From Paenibacillus abyssi (GTDB taxonomy: Bacteria; Bacillota; Bacilli; Paenibacillales; Paenibacillaceae), in contig NZ_BMGR01000007.1 of assembly GCF_014640295.1 (NCBI RefSeq), positions 124,001-188,000 on the forward strand: a stretch of DNA of 64,000 nt, in the 5' to 3' direction. The notes below the pieces were generated by a model. The model was not told where the DNA came from and made no database searches. It worked only from the letters and a program-made list of their open reading frames with translations. Below are positions 1 to 9,022 of this stretch, one piece after another. Numbering within the stretch: position 1 is the first letter of the stretch; each line of letters opens with the position of its first letter. A program made the position numbers and the translations under genes.

Positions 1-691
1 TATCGGTTTTGATATCCATGGCGGAGATGCGGACTATATCGTCGTGCCGGAGAAAATGTGCATGAAGCTGCCGGATTCGCTCAGCTATGTGGCGGCTGCT
101 GTATCGACCGATGCGGTGGGCACGCTGTACCATGCGCAAAAGAGATTGCAAATTTCAGGAAAAGATACATTGGTTATCTTCGGGATGGGACCGATGGGCG
201 GTGCCGGCATTCTAGTCGCCAAGGCGATGGGGGCAACCGTCATTGCAGTGGATATGCTGGAGGAACGGCTGGAGATGGCCAAAGAGCTCGGAGCCGATCA
301 TATCGTTAACGGTAAAACGGAGGACGTCGTGCAGAAGATTCGCGAGCTGACGGGCCATAAGGGCGCGGATGCAGCGGTTGATTGCTCCGGAAGCCCGATT
401 GCCGAGAATCAGGCGCTCGACTGCGTGAGGCCGCATGGCAGAGTCGCTTTTATCGGTGAAAGCAGGGAGACCGCGATCCGGCCGAGCGATCAGCTGATCC
501 GCAAACAGGTGACGCTGATGGGTTCTTGGTATTTCCCGATCCACGAGTATGAGGAAATTACCGAATTCATCGTTAGAAAGAAAATCCCGGTTGAAAAGCT
601 GGTCACGCATACATTTGCGTTAGAGCAAGCGGAGGAAGCGTTCCGCCTGTTCGATGAAAGAAAAACGGAAAAAGCCGTGTTCGTGTGGTAA
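1..691 (+). CDS. Medium-chain zinc/NAD(P)-dependent dehydrogenase, C-terminal part (5' truncated by window)
   Basis: The reading frame is already open at base 2 and ends with TAA at 689-691, so the start and the catalytic zinc region lie outside the window. The visible part contains the Rossmann fold with the glycine motif FGMGPMG followed by VIAVD; the acidic residue after the second strand suggests NAD rather than NADP. The C-terminal half has the usual layout of sorbitol/threonine-type dehydrogenases (alcohol dehydrogenase MDR superfamily). A sugar-isomerase-like gene follows 24 bp downstream, so oxidation of a sugar or polyol in a catabolic operon is a reasonable inference. The exact substrate cannot be told. 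Confidence 0.85.
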   Translation, partial: IGFDIHGGDADYIVVPEKMCMKLPDSLSYVAAAVSTDAVGTLYHAQKRLQISGKDTLVIFGMGPMGGAGILVAKAMGATVIAVDMLEERLEMAKELGADHIVNGKTEDVVQKIRELTGHKGADAAVDCSGSPIAENQALDCVRPHGRVAFIGESRETAIRPSDQLIRKQVTLMGSWYFPIHEYEEITEFIVRKKIPVEKLVTHTFALEQAEEAFRLFDERKTEKAVFVW

Positions 692-715
692 AAAACTCAA
701 AAGGGGGAGAATGGT

Positions 716-1561
716 ATGAAAGGAATTTCTTTTAATACATGGGTATACAGCGGTTTTCCAAGCTGGCTGCCCTCTTATCCGCTCGATGAGGTGATTCGCC
801 GGTTGTCCGCCATGGGATACGACGGCATAGAGATCGGTTGCGCCAGCCCGCACGCATGGCCGGATCATTTGCCAAAGGAGCGGAGAGCCGAGATTAAAAA
901 GCTGCTGCAAGCAGAGGGCTTGGCCGTTTCGTCGATGCTGCCCGCGCCGGGCGGCGGCCCCGGGGTCAATCCGAGCGCCCCTTCGAAGGAAGAAAGGGAC
1001 TTCACGGTCCAGCATTATAAAGACGTGATCCGGCTTGCCCATGAGTGGGAATGTCCGACCGTCATCTGGATCGCCGGGTGGGTCGTGTACGGAACGGTAC
1101 AGCAGCAGGCCTGGAACTACAGCTTGAGCGGCCTGACCGAATGTGCGCGATATGCGAAGGAACTCGGCGTGACGCTGGTCGTGGAGCCGACGCCTACGGA
1201 CAGCAACCTAGTCGAAACCGCGGATGACGCGCTTTTATTGGCCGAGCAATCCGGGGAAGACAATGTGAAGGTGATGTTCGATACGTTTCATGCGCTCTAT
1301 CGCAATGAAGTGTCGAGCGATTACGTCTACCGCATGAAGGATAAGCTTCATCATATCCATATCGCGGATACCGACCGCCAGCCGCCGGGCAAGGGCCGCT
1401 GCAATTACGATGCCGTGCTGAAGGCGCTAAAGGATATCGATTATAAGGGCTATTTAACGATGGAGGTTGGATTCCATACGAGACAAGCCGATCCGGATTG
1501 GTATGCGACCGAGTCGCTGGCGTACCTGAGGAAGAAAGTACAAGAGATAGGGTTAGGCTAA
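716..1561 (+). CDS. Sugar phosphate isomerase/epimerase family protein (xylose isomerase-like TIM barrel)
   Basis: This 281-residue protein has the AP-endonuclease-2/xylose-isomerase-like TIM-barrel layout: a first strand with MGYDGIEIG, a metal-binding Glu in LVVEPTPT, Asp/His in MFDTFHALY, His in HHIHIADTDR, and a final Glu in MEVGFH. These are the usual metal ligands of tagatose/psicose-3-epimerase and inosose-type enzymes. The ATG is preceded by AGGGGGAG at 701-708. It is co-directional with the upstream dehydrogenase and a strong terminator follows, so the two are probably the end of one sugar-catabolic operon. The substrate is unknown. Confidence 0.85.
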   Translation: MKGISFNTWVYSGFPSWLPSYPLDEVIRRLSAMGYDGIEIGCASPHAWPDHLPKERRAEIKKLLQAEGLAVSSMLPAPGGGPGVNPSAPSKEERDFTVQHYKDVIRLAHEWECPTVIWIAGWVVYGTVQQQAWNYSLSGLTECARYAKELGVTLVVEPTPTDSNLVETADDALLLAEQSGEDNVKVMFDTFHALYRNEVSSDYVYRMKDKLHHIHIADTDRQPPGKGRCNYDAVLKALKDIDYKGYLTMEVGFHTRQADPDWYATESLAYLRKKVQEIGLG

Positions 1562-1570
1562 GGGCGTGAA

Positions 1571-1606
1571 AAAAAGCTGTCTCCCCTCCGAGGGAGACAG
1601 CTTTTT
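1571..1606. terminator. Bidirectional intrinsic terminator
   Basis: A perfect 15-bp stem (1571-1585 with 1592-1606) around a 6-nt loop has an A-run on one side and a T-run on the other. It can end both the rightward dehydrogenase/epimerase operon and the leftward binding-protein gene. Confidence 0.93.
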
Positions 1607-1611
1607 GGCGA

Positions 1612-2667
1612 TTACTGCTGTAATCCGTAGATTTCATAGAGCTCGTCAAGCAAGAGATTAGCTGCTTTGACGCCGCCGGCGGTGTTCCAGATGGCATCGC
1701 TGACTTTGTAAGCTGTACCGTTCTTCACCGCGCTCAGGTTTTGCCAGAGCGGGTCGTTTGTCCATTCGGTTTCCGTGTGGTTGCCTTTCCCGTCACCGGT
1801 ATCATACGTGAAGTAGAACAAACGGTCGGCATCTGCCTCCGGCAGGCGCTCTTTCGTAATTTCATCCACAAAGGCGTCTTTTGCGTTCTTCGTCATTTCG
1901 GTGCGGGCAAGGCCCAGCTTGTCGAAAATAACGCCTGAGAAGGTATTGGTATGATAGACACGCGTTTTACCGTCCATGAAACGGACGACGGATACGGTCT
2001 CGTTCACTTTATCCCCGGCTTTCGCTTTGAAATCGGCAATCCGCTGATCGAACGCGGCCAATACAGCTTCGCCTTCAGCTTTTTTGTTAAGTGCTTCCGC
2101 ATACAGCATGAAGTTGTTCTGCCATTCGCCGCGCAGATCCTCTGCCATGACAGTCGGCGCGATAGCTTTCAACTGCTCATATACGGCTTCCTGACGCATT
2201 TTGTTGCCGATAATCAGATCCGGCTGCAGACCGGCAATAAGCTCAAGGTTCGGCTGGCTTTCATCGCCTACAACCGTAACGCCTTCCATGTCGGCCGCAA
2301 TATGGTCATACCAAGGGTCGCCTGTCCAAGATTTCACGGCACCGATCGGTTTGACGCCAAGCGCCAGCAGCGCTTCGGTTCCTTCGTTCGTCAAGATAAC
2401 GACCTTTTGCGGTGTTCCGGTAATTTCCTGTTCGCCCATGGCGTGTTTTACAACATAGGTTTGATTGTCTGCCGGTGCAGCTGCATTAGTCTGCTCGTTG
2501 GATGGCGCCGCCGCGCCGGAATTATTAGAAGCTGCAGCATTCGTATTCCCGGGTGACGGTGCCGCATTGCTTCCGCAGCCAGTAAGCACCACGACTAGTA
2601 TCAACGCCAGCATACCCCACCAAGCTGTAAGGCTGCGATTTTTTTTGATCGAATTTGTAACCATCAT
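1612..2667 (-). CDS. Iron-siderophore ABC transporter substrate-binding lipoprotein
   Basis: The protein begins with a basic and hydrophobic signal peptide ending in the lipobox LTGC, then a low-complexity Ala/Asn/Pro linker and a TroA/FhuD-like fold (GTPQKVVILTNEGTEALLAL, GVKPIGAV, residues DGKTRVYHTNTF later). It would be anchored outside the membrane and deliver ferric siderophore to the permeases encoded divergently at 2902-5848. The ATG at 2667 (or the adjacent one at 2664) is chosen because AGGGGGAAG lies just upstream; an in-frame ATG at 2703 lacks a site. Two Fur boxes sit directly upstream. The siderophore type cannot be deduced; no siderophore synthesis genes are nearby. Confidence 0.92.
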   Translation of the reverse strand: MMVTNSIKKNRSLTAWWGMLALILVVVLTGCGSNAAPSPGNTNAAASNNSGAAAPSNEQTNAAAPADNQTYVVKHAMGEQEITGTPQKVVILTNEGTEALLALGVKPIGAVKSWTGDPWYDHIAADMEGVTVVGDESQPNLELIAGLQPDLIIGNKMRQEAVYEQLKAIAPTVMAEDLRGEWQNNFMLYAEALNKKAEGEAVLAAFDQRIADFKAKAGDKVNETVSVVRFMDGKTRVYHTNTFSGVIFDKLGLARTEMTKNAKDAFVDEITKERLPEADADRLFYFTYDTGDGKGNHTETEWTNDPLWQNLSAVKNGTAYKVSDAIWNTAGGVKAANLLLDELYEIYGLQQ

Positions 2668-2706
2668 TTTCTTCCCCCTACACTGTTTTGAATTTCGAAT
2701 CATTAT

Positions 2707-2721
2707 TGAAAATGATTATCA
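2707..2721. promoter_or_regulatory. Fur box 1 in the divergent iron-uptake promoter region
   Basis: TGAAAATGATTATCA differs at one position from the Bacillus 7-1-7 Fur consensus TGATAATNATTATCA. It lies 40 bp upstream of the binding-protein start and suits iron-dependent repression of that gene. Confidence 0.85.
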
Positions 2722-2772
2722 ATCACAGTTAAAAACTATAAATCCTCGGCGACTTACTGTCAACAACTATTT

Positions 2773-2796
2773 TGAGAACGATTATCAAAATCATTG
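2773..2796. promoter_or_regulatory. Fur box 2 (overlapping half-sites)
   Basis: TGAGAACGATTATCA (2773-2787) matches the 7-1-7 consensus with two mismatches. It runs on into TCAAAATCATTGA, which gives a second overlapping set of half-sites as seen in many Fur operators. The site lies about 105 bp before the divergent permease gene, so Fur probably controls both directions. Confidence 0.8.
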
Positions 2797-2901
2797 ACAC
2801 CTGTTCACTGATCCACTAAAATTCAATTGAACAGATCTTAATAAACGAATTTTTTGTGAAAAAGCAAGTATTATTACCTCTTTGGAAGAAAGTGGACCTT
2901 T

Positions 2902-3885
2902 ATGCGTGTTGTTGGCCTGATCCTATCGCTTATCGCGCTTGCTGCCGCTATCGCAGGCAGTATTGCTTTTGGAGTGACGGATATTCCTCTCCGGACGGTC
3001 TGGGAATCGTTCACCCAATATAACTCAAGCAATGAACATCTGGTCATTCGTACGACCCGTGTTCCCCGGGCGCTCATAGCGGCCTCAGTCGGTGCCTGCC
3101 TGGCGGTCGCCGGGGCGGCCATGCAGGTTGTCACCCGCAATCCGATCGCCTCCCCAAGTACCCTCGGCGTTAACTCAGGAGCCGCGTTTTTTATCGTTTT
3201 GTCTGCGGGCTGGCTGGGCGTGTCGGGACTTCAGGCTTTTACCTGGGTTGCGCTGGCCGGGGCGGCTATTAGCGGCGGCATTGTCTTTTTTCTTGGAAGT
3301 ATTGGAAGAGACGGCATGTCACCGGTTAAGATCACGCTGGCGGGCGCTTCGATGACTGCATTTTTCCACTCGATCACGCAGGGACTGATGTTATCCGACG
3401 GTAAAATGTTCGACCAGGTGCTCGTATGGCTGGTCGGCTCGGTTGCCGGACGGGACATGAACCAGCTTATTGCCGTGTGGCCGTATATGGGGGCAGGCAT
3501 GCTGATCGCGCTGCTGCTCTCCAGGCACTTGAATGTGCTGTCCATGGGCGACGATGTCGCTCAGGGGCTGGGCCAGCGTACCGCACATATTAAGCTATTC
3601 GCAGCGGCGGCTGTTATCCTGCTTGCCGGCGGCTCGGTCGCAGTGGCGGGGCCGATTGCATTTGTCGGTATCATCATCCCGCATATCGTCCGTTATCTGG
3701 TCGGCACCGATTACCGCTGGATCCTGCCGTACAGCGCGGTGCTCGGCGCAGTATTGCTCGTTACGGCGGATCTGGGTTCCCGTTACATTGCCATGCCGAA
3801 GGAAGTGCCCGTCGGAGTAATGACCGCCATTATCGGTGTACCGTTCTTCGTGTACATTGCCAGGAAAGGCAGGCAATCATCATGA
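2902..3885 (+). CDS. FecCD-family iron-siderophore ABC permease, subunit 1
   Basis: This 327-residue polytopic membrane protein belongs to the FecCD/BtuC family. It has a start-proximal helix, the RVPRALIA(A) segment, AMQVVTRNPIASPSTLGVNS (the conserved coupling region), GGSVAVAGPIAFVGIIIPHI and a C-terminal GVMTAIIGVPFFVYI. It pairs with the next gene to form the heterodimeric channel of a ferric-siderophore importer. A weak GGAAG-type site precedes the ATG. Its last four bases overlap the start of the next permease (ATGA), which implies translational coupling. Fur boxes lie upstream. Confidence 0.93.
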   Translation: MRVVGLILSLIALAAAIAGSIAFGVTDIPLRTVWESFTQYNSSNEHLVIRTTRVPRALIAASVGACLAVAGAAMQVVTRNPIASPSTLGVNSGAAFFIVLSAGWLGVSGLQAFTWVALAGAAISGGIVFFLGSIGRDGMSPVKITLAGASMTAFFHSITQGLMLSDGKMFDQVLVWLVGSVAGRDMNQLIAVWPYMGAGMLIALLLSRHLNVLSMGDDVAQGLGQRTAHIKLFAAAAVILLAGGSVAVAGPIAFVGIIIPHIVRYLVGTDYRWILPYSAVLGAVLLVTADLGSRYIAMPKEVPVGVMTAIIGVPFFVYIARKGRQSS

Positions 3886-4928
3886 GCAAATACAGGTCTT
3901 ATCGATCTGCCGATTCGAGATTTTCCTTTCTGCTGGAAAGAAGAATGGTATGGGTCGTTTCCATCCTTGGTATGCTGTGTATTGCCGCTATGATCATCAG
4001 CACCGGGATCGGCAGCCAATATATTTCACCGTTGGACGTGCTCAAGGCGCTGCTGGGCAAGGCGGAGCCGATGGAGCAGGTCATTGTAGAAAAGCTGAGG
4101 CTGCCGCGGATCGTCATCGCGGTGCTCGTCGGAGCGTCGCTGGCCGTTGCAGGTGCGGTCCTGCAGGGAATTATCCGCAACCCGCTTGCTTCGCCTGATG
4201 TGACGGGCATTACCGAGGGGGCCTCTCTTGGCGCTGTATTGTTTATCTTCCTGTTCACGGGAACGGTATCGGTACAATGGATGCCGGTGGCGGCGATTGG
4301 CGGAGCGTTTACCGTAACTGCGCTGCTGTACATTCTCGCCTGGAAGCAGGGGGTCTCGCCATTGCGGCTCGTCCTGATCGGCATCGGCATATCCGCAGCG
4401 ATCAAGTCGCTCGCCTATATGTTCATTATCTCGGGCCCGCTGCAGTTAGCCGATCGGTCCCTTACTTTTATGACAGGGAGCATCTACGGCGCTTCCTGGG
4501 AGCAAGATGTGCTTACGCTGCTGCCTTGGGCTGTCATTCTGCTGCCGCTTACTTGGCTGCAGGCCCGTAACGTCAATATTCAGGCGCTTGGCGACGATGT
4601 CGCAAGCAGTGCCGGGGCCCAGGTGCAGAAGCATCGGCTGCTGCTGCTCACGCTCAGCGTTGCCCTTGCCGGGTCAGCCATCGCAATCGGCGGGGCGATT
4701 GCCTTCATCGGGTTGATGGCGCCGCATATCGCCCGCAAGCTGGTGGGCCCTTCATTCGGCAACGTGCTGCCTGTCAGCGCACTGGTCGGCGCGCTGATTC
4801 TGCTTATTGCGGATTTGGTCGCGCGAACTGCCTTTTTGCCGCGGGATATACCGGCCGGCGTGTTCACCGCCGCAATCGGAGCGCCTTTTTTCATGTATCT
4901 GCTGTACCGTAACCGAAATCGATATTAA
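3882..4928 (+). CDS. FecCD-family iron-siderophore ABC permease, subunit 2
   Basis: This 348-residue second permease has the same family signatures: [60 protein letters not shown] and [16 protein letters not shown]. The N-terminus carries about 25 extra basic residues before the first membrane helix. The start overlaps the preceding stop in an ATGA junction. It forms the inner-membrane channel with subunit 1 and is energised by the ATPase encoded 20 bp downstream. Confidence 0.93.
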   Translation: MSKYRSYRSADSRFSFLLERRMVWVVSILGMLCIAAMIISTGIGSQYISPLDVLKALLGKAEPMEQVIVEKLRLPRIVIAVLVGASLAVAGAVLQGIIRNPLASPDVTGITEGASLGAVLFIFLFTGTVSVQWMPVAAIGGAFTVTALLYILAWKQGVSPLRLVLIGIGISAAIKSLAYMFIISGPLQLADRSLTFMTGSIYGASWEQDVLTLLPWAVILLPLTWLQARNVNIQALGDDVASSAGAQVQKHRLLLLTLSVALAGSAIAIGGAIAFIGLMAPHIARKLVGPSFGNVLPVSALVGALILLIADLVARTAFLPRDIPAGVFTAAIGAPFFMYLLYRNRNRY

Positions 4929-4948
4929 ATACCGGGAGGAATGCCGTC

Positions 4949-5848
4949 ATGAGTACATTAGAAGCGAAAAGCCTGGGGTTGTCCTACGGAGGCGCCTATA
5001 TTTTCGAGGATTTGAACTTGGCTGTTCCGGAAGGGAAGATTACCGTGTTCATTGGCAGCAATGGATGCGGCAAATCAACGCTGCTCCGCTCCATGGCGAG
5101 GCTTCTGAAGCCGCAGCGCGGAACTGTTGTGCTGAGCGGTTCGGACATTGCCGGCATGTCCACGAAGGAAGTGGCGCGCAAGCTTGCCATTCTTCCCCAA
5201 GGGCCTGCTGCCCCGGAAGGCTTGACGGTATTGCAGTTGGTGAAGCAGGGTCGCTATCCGTATCAAAGCTGGCTGAAGCAGTGGTCCCGTGAGGACGAGG
5301 CTGCCGTGTTTGCCGCACTTGAAGCGACGGGCATGAACGAGCTTAAGGAGCGCACGGTCGATTCGCTCTCCGGCGGCCAGCGGCAGCGCGCCTGGATTGC
5401 GATGACGCTGGCGCAGGAGACGCCGGTTATCCTGCTGGACGAACCGACGACCTATCTGGATCTGACCCATCAGATCGAAGTGCTCGATCTGCTCTATGAA
5501 TTGAATGTCCGGGAGAAACGGACGATCGTTATGGTACTGCACGATATCAATCTGGCCTGCCGTTATGCAGATCACATCGTTGCTATCCGGCAAGGCAAGA
5601 TTCAAGCGGCGGGCCGGCCGGAGGAAGTGGTCGACTCCGCCTTAATGGAAGCTGTTTTTCAGCTGAAATGCGAGATCATTCCCGATCCGCTCTATGGAAC
5701 GCCGCTATGTATCCCGCATGACAAAACCCGGCTGCGGGCGGCCAAGGCTGCGCAGAAACCGGCAGGAGAGACGCGCCGTGAGCCGGTGTCCGGTGAAGAG
5801 CTTGTGGGAGTTCGCCGCGCTGACAACGGCGGTTTGGTTATGGCCTAG
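4949..5848 (+). CDS. Iron-siderophore ABC transporter ATP-binding protein (FhuC/FepC/YusV type)
   Basis: The 299-residue cytoplasmic ATPase shows Walker [10 protein letters not shown] (residues 36-44), the signature LSGGQ (140-144), Walker B ILLDEP (161-166) and the switch histidine in VLHDINLA. The layout is that of FecE/FhuC proteins, with a roughly 30-residue Lys/Arg-rich tail. GGGAGGAA precedes the ATG. It completes the ferric-siderophore importer. Its last 11 bases overlap the end of the convergent AraC-type gene, and no terminator fits between them. Confidence 0.93.
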   Translation: MSTLEAKSLGLSYGGAYIFEDLNLAVPEGKITVFIGSNGCGKSTLLRSMARLLKPQRGTVVLSGSDIAGMSTKEVARKLAILPQGPAAPEGLTVLQLVKQGRYPYQSWLKQWSREDEAAVFAALEATGMNELKERTVDSLSGGQRQRAWIAMTLAQETPVILLDEPTTYLDLTHQIEVLDLLYELNVREKRTIVMVLHDINLACRYADHIVAIRQGKIQAAGRPEEVVDSALMEAVFQLKCEIIPDPLYGTPLCIPHDKTRLRAAKAAQKPAGETRREPVSGEELVGVRRADNGGLVMA

Positions 5849-7076
5849 TGTTCTTGTACTGCCTTGGCGTGAATCCGGTATGCTTTTTAAATATTTTGAT
5901 GAAGTAGCTTTGGTCATGAAAGTTCAAGCAAGTGCATATCTCGAGCAGTGAATAGTCGGAGAAGGCCAATAATTTTTTGGCTTCTTCGACTTTTTCGCGT
6001 TGAATGTATTCGCTAATCGTGATGCAGGTCTCCTTCTTGAATAATTGCGATAAATAGCCGGGACTCAGCCGGGCGGTTTCGGCAAGCTTCGCCAGTGTAA
6101 TATCCTCGTACAGATGATTGAAAATATAATTCTGGCAGACCGCAATCGCTTTGGAATACTGCATTTTTTTCTGGTTCCGCACACGCTCGGCAAAATCCAA
6201 CAGCATCTCGGAGCCGGCTTTAATCACCTCGTTAACTTCCTTCAATTCTTCAATGTGCTGGATATACAAATCACTGACGGTATAAGCGATCTCGGGAAAT
6301 AGACCACCATCGATCGCCGCCCGGGTGGCCAGCGTGACGGAGGAGATCGCCAGGTTTTTCTCATTTCTCAGCCGGCTCTTTTTCGATAAGACGCCAAAGC
6401 TTTCCCTGGGCAGGCGATTCCAGTGTTTGATTAATTCTTCCTTTCTTCCGTCCTGGATGCACCGGAAAACATACTTTTCCATCACCGGATTTTGGTGAAA
6501 CATAAAGCTTTGCCGCCGATTCGACAGACTCAGGTCGATATTTTCGCTGGGGACGGACGGCTGTTCCAAGGGCACATTCGTTTGAATGATATCCGTGATA
6601 TCCAGCTTGCTGCCATAAATGAGGTGATGAAGCAGCACAGCGGCATGCAGTAACATTATTTTATTTTTCACCGGCAATGAGCGGTAGTAATCGGATAAGG
6701 TGTCTCTGTGTTTTCCTGAAATATGATAATCGTTCATAAATCCCCTTAACATCTCCTCCGTCATTTCCGCAACAATGGAGGGGCCCATGACCACCGCGCC
6801 GGCAGCACGGCCGTTATGGATCAAGCGGACAGATATATAATGATCGAATACGTTTAATGAGCTCAATACGGGTACGTCGGCAGGAAAGTCATCCGAAGCC
6901 AGCCGGCTCTTGAACAGATCGACGGTAGCTGGAAACAAGGGATTGGCAGGCAAGTTTGACGTATATTCTGTTACGGGCTCCATATTCCCGTCCCATAACC
7001 AGATTGGAAGCTGGAGGTTATCGTACATGAGCTTGCAGACATATTCGAGCTCATCGAGCTTTGGGGAATATTCCAT
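5838..7076 (-). CDS. AraC-family transcriptional regulator with a long N-terminal sensor region
   Basis: The 412-residue protein ends in a two-helix-turn-helix AraC domain ([20 protein letters not shown], then [20 protein letters not shown] and [10 protein letters not shown]). The N-terminal 270 residues are not a CheY domain; the opening ([17 protein letters not shown]-like) resembles the sensor region of AraC regulators once named YSIRK-targeted, but I cannot assign a ligand. The ATG at 7076 is chosen because GAGGCGG lies 7 bp upstream; the in-frame ATG at 7136 has no site. It is divergent from the two-component/sugar-transport genes and may control them. Its 3' end overlaps the ABC ATPase gene by 11 bp. 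Confidence 0.85.
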   Translation of the reverse strand: MEYSPKLDELEYVCKLMYDNLQLPIWLWDGNMEPVTEYTSNLPANPLFPATVDLFKSRLASDDFPADVPVLSSLNVFDHYISVRLIHNGRAAGAVVMGPSIVAEMTEEMLRGFMNDYHISGKHRDTLSDYYRSLPVKNKIMLLHAAVLLHHLIYGSKLDITDIIQTNVPLEQPSVPSENIDLSLSNRRQSFMFHQNPVMEKYVFRCIQDGRKEELIKHWNRLPRESFGVLSKKSRLRNEKNLAISSVTLATRAAIDGGLFPEIAYTVSDLYIQHIEELKEVNEVIKAGSEMLLDFAERVRNQKKMQYSKAIAVCQNYIFNHLYEDITLAKLAETARLSPGYLSQLFKKETCITISEYIQREKVEEAKKLLAFSDYSLLEICTCLNFHDQSYFIKIFKKHTGFTPRQYKNTRP

Positions 7077-7176
7077 GAGGGAACCGCCTCTTTTCCTCGG
7101 TGCAAAATAATGAGCAGCTTCTAAAATTAACACCATTTTTATAAAAAATATACCATAATGTACACTATATTTTCGC

Positions 7177-7212
7177 TATAATGATGCTATCGTCAAAATG
7201 AAAGCGATTACT
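7177..7212 (+). promoter_or_regulatory. Promoter -10 and cre (CcpA) site before the response-regulator gene
   Basis: A consensus TATAAT stands at 7177-7182. About ten bases after the predicted transcription start is TGAAAGCGATTACT (7199-7212), which fits the cre consensus TGWAANCGNTNWCA at 13 of 14 positions. This position suits CcpA roadblock repression, so the downstream sensor and sugar-transport genes are probably carbon-catabolite repressed. Confidence 0.72.
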
Positions 7213-7274
7213 TACTATTTAACAGGATAAAGCATATTTCATTGGGTGCGCAGCAAAGACAGGAGGGAAGCGGG

Positions 7275-8921
7275 ATGTACCGGTTGCTTATCGTCGATGA
7301 TGAAATGATTATTGCCAACGGCATCAAATCGAGCGTGGAATGGGGAGAGCTTGGAATCGTAAGTGTTACGGCGGTGTACAACCTCCGTCAAGCAAAGGCC
7401 GCATTCGAGAAACAGCCGATTGATATCATGATTACGGATATTGAAATGCCAAACGGAGACGGATTTGAGCTTTTCGAGTGGGTCCGGGAATTTCACCCGC
7501 AGACGGAATGCATCTTTCTCACCTGCCATGCCGATTTTCAATACGCAAAAAAGGCGATCCAGATGGGCAGCCTCGAATATCTGTTGAAGCCGGTACCTGC
7601 GGAGGAACTGACGTCCGTCGTAATGAAAGCAACCGGCAAGATCGGCAGGAAGCGCGAATCGCTCTCGATCAGTGAAGCTTACAAGCATTATCATAAGCTC
7701 TGGGAAATGCACCAGCCGCTGTTCATCGAACGCTTCTGGCTGGATGTGCTGCATCAATCGATTCCCTCCCGTCTCGACAGCATGATGGAAGTGATCCGGA
7801 AACGAAACATACCTTATACCGGGTCTATGCAATTCCGTCCGGTGCTGATCCACATTCAGTACTGGCAAAAGGAATTGACCGCCCGAGAGGAAAAGCTGAT
7901 GGAATATGCGCTCCGAAACGTGTTAGATGAGCTGCTTATTCAATGTGGCTCGACTACACAAGTCGTCCAAGTGAAGGAGGGCTTGCTCGTCATCAGGGCG
8001 ATTGAAGATCTGTCGGCGGAAGATAGTGAAGAAGCGAGGAAAACCCTTCAGCAGCAATGCGAAGCTCTGGTAGAGTGCTGCAACCGTTACTTTTACTGCC
8101 ATCTGTCCTGTTATATAGGCAAAACCGTCCCCATTCAAGAGATGCTGAAAACCTTTCAGGCGTTAGCGGCTTTTCACAAAAATAATGTGAATCTGATCAA
8201 CCGGGTTGTGTTTGTCGAGGAATGCTCGAAAAAACAATGCAAAGCGCAGCTGCCCCTGCTGCATGTTTGGTCGGAAATGTTAAAAAACGGGGATAAAGAT
8301 CGGCTCTTTTCCGAGACGCGGCAGTTTCTGGATGCATGGAAGCATGATGAGGGCCTCGATGCCGGGCGGCTGCAACAGTTTTACAAGCAATTCATCCAGA
8401 TGATCCTTTATACGCTGCAGCAAAGAGGACTGCGGGCCGATGAGATTTATCCTGAACACTTGTCTCCTGAACGAACGTTATCGGCCACCCGGACCGTTCT
8501 CGATCTTGAGAATTGGGTGCGGGAAGTGCTTGAGCAGGCGATCGTTCATATCCATAGATTAGAATCAAACGAAACGGTTGTCAGCCGGATCAAGCGGTAT
8601 ATCGCCTTGAACATCGATCAGGAGCTGTCCAGGCAGTATATCGCCGACCATGTCGGGCTGAGCCCGGATTATATCGTCAAATTGTTCAAAAAAGAAACGG
8701 GATTGTCCATCTCCGATTATATTATCCAGGAACGGATGAACAGGGCGAAAGATTTTCTGTTAAAAACCGAGCTTCCAATTAGCAGTATCGCCCTTGCCGT
8801 CGGCTTTTCCAATTTCGCTTACTTCTCCACTATATTTAAAAAGTCGCTGTCGATGACGCCTCAGGATTTCCGGAAAAATAGGGATAACATCGCGCATAAG
8901 GGAATATCAAAATCGGAATAA
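7275..8921 (+). CDS. YesN-type response regulator (CheY receiver + AraC DNA-binding domain)
   Basis: The 548-residue protein opens with a receiver domain (RLLIVDDEMIIANGI; phospho-acceptor Asp in MITDIEMPNGDGF; Lys in YLLKPV) and ends with an AraC-type domain (QELSRQYIADHVGLSPDYIV, FSNFAYFSTIFKKSLSMTPQ). The middle 300 residues are the usual divergent linker of this family. The ATG at 7275 follows AGGAGG at 7261-7266; an upstream in-frame ATG at 7242 has no site. It is the partner of the histidine kinase at 9023 and should control the carbohydrate ABC operon at 10956-14458. Confidence 0.92.
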   Translation: MYRLLIVDDEMIIANGIKSSVEWGELGIVSVTAVYNLRQAKAAFEKQPIDIMITDIEMPNGDGFELFEWVREFHPQTECIFLTCHADFQYAKKAIQMGSLEYLLKPVPAEELTSVVMKATGKIGRKRESLSISEAYKHYHKLWEMHQPLFIERFWLDVLHQSIPSRLDSMMEVIRKRNIPYTGSMQFRPVLIHIQYWQKELTAREEKLMEYALRNVLDELLIQCGSTTQVVQVKEGLLVIRAIEDLSAEDSEEARKTLQQQCEALVECCNRYFYCHLSCYIGKTVPIQEMLKTFQALAAFHKNNVNLINRVVFVEECSKKQCKAQLPLLHVWSEMLKNGDKDRLFSETRQFLDAWKHDEGLDAGRLQQFYKQFIQMILYTLQQRGLRADEIYPEHLSPERTLSATRTVLDLENWVREVLEQAIVHIHRLESNETVVSRIKRYIALNIDQELSRQYIADHVGLSPDYIVKLFKKETGLSISDYIIQERMNRAKDFLLKTELPISSIALAVGFSNFAYFSTIFKKSLSMTPQDFRKNRDNIAHKGISKSE

Positions 8922-8955
8922 ATGTCGCAAACAGACGGATACAGCTATAACTTTG

Positions 8956-8980
8956 GAGCAATCGTAAACGATTGCTCTTT
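8956..8980 (+). terminator. Weak intrinsic terminator or attenuator between regulator and kinase genes
   Basis: GAGCAATCGT and ACGATTGCTC (8956-8977) form a 10-bp inverted repeat followed by TTTCT. The T-run is short, so partial read-through into the kinase gene is likely. Confidence 0.5.
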
Positions 8981-9022
8981 CTGCTTATAAGGCATGAACC
9001 TTTTAAAGGAGAAATTGGACTT

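Noticed and set aside
1612-5848. Siderophore biosynthesis locus
   Set aside because: Only uptake genes are present; no NRPS or NIS synthetase genes lie near.
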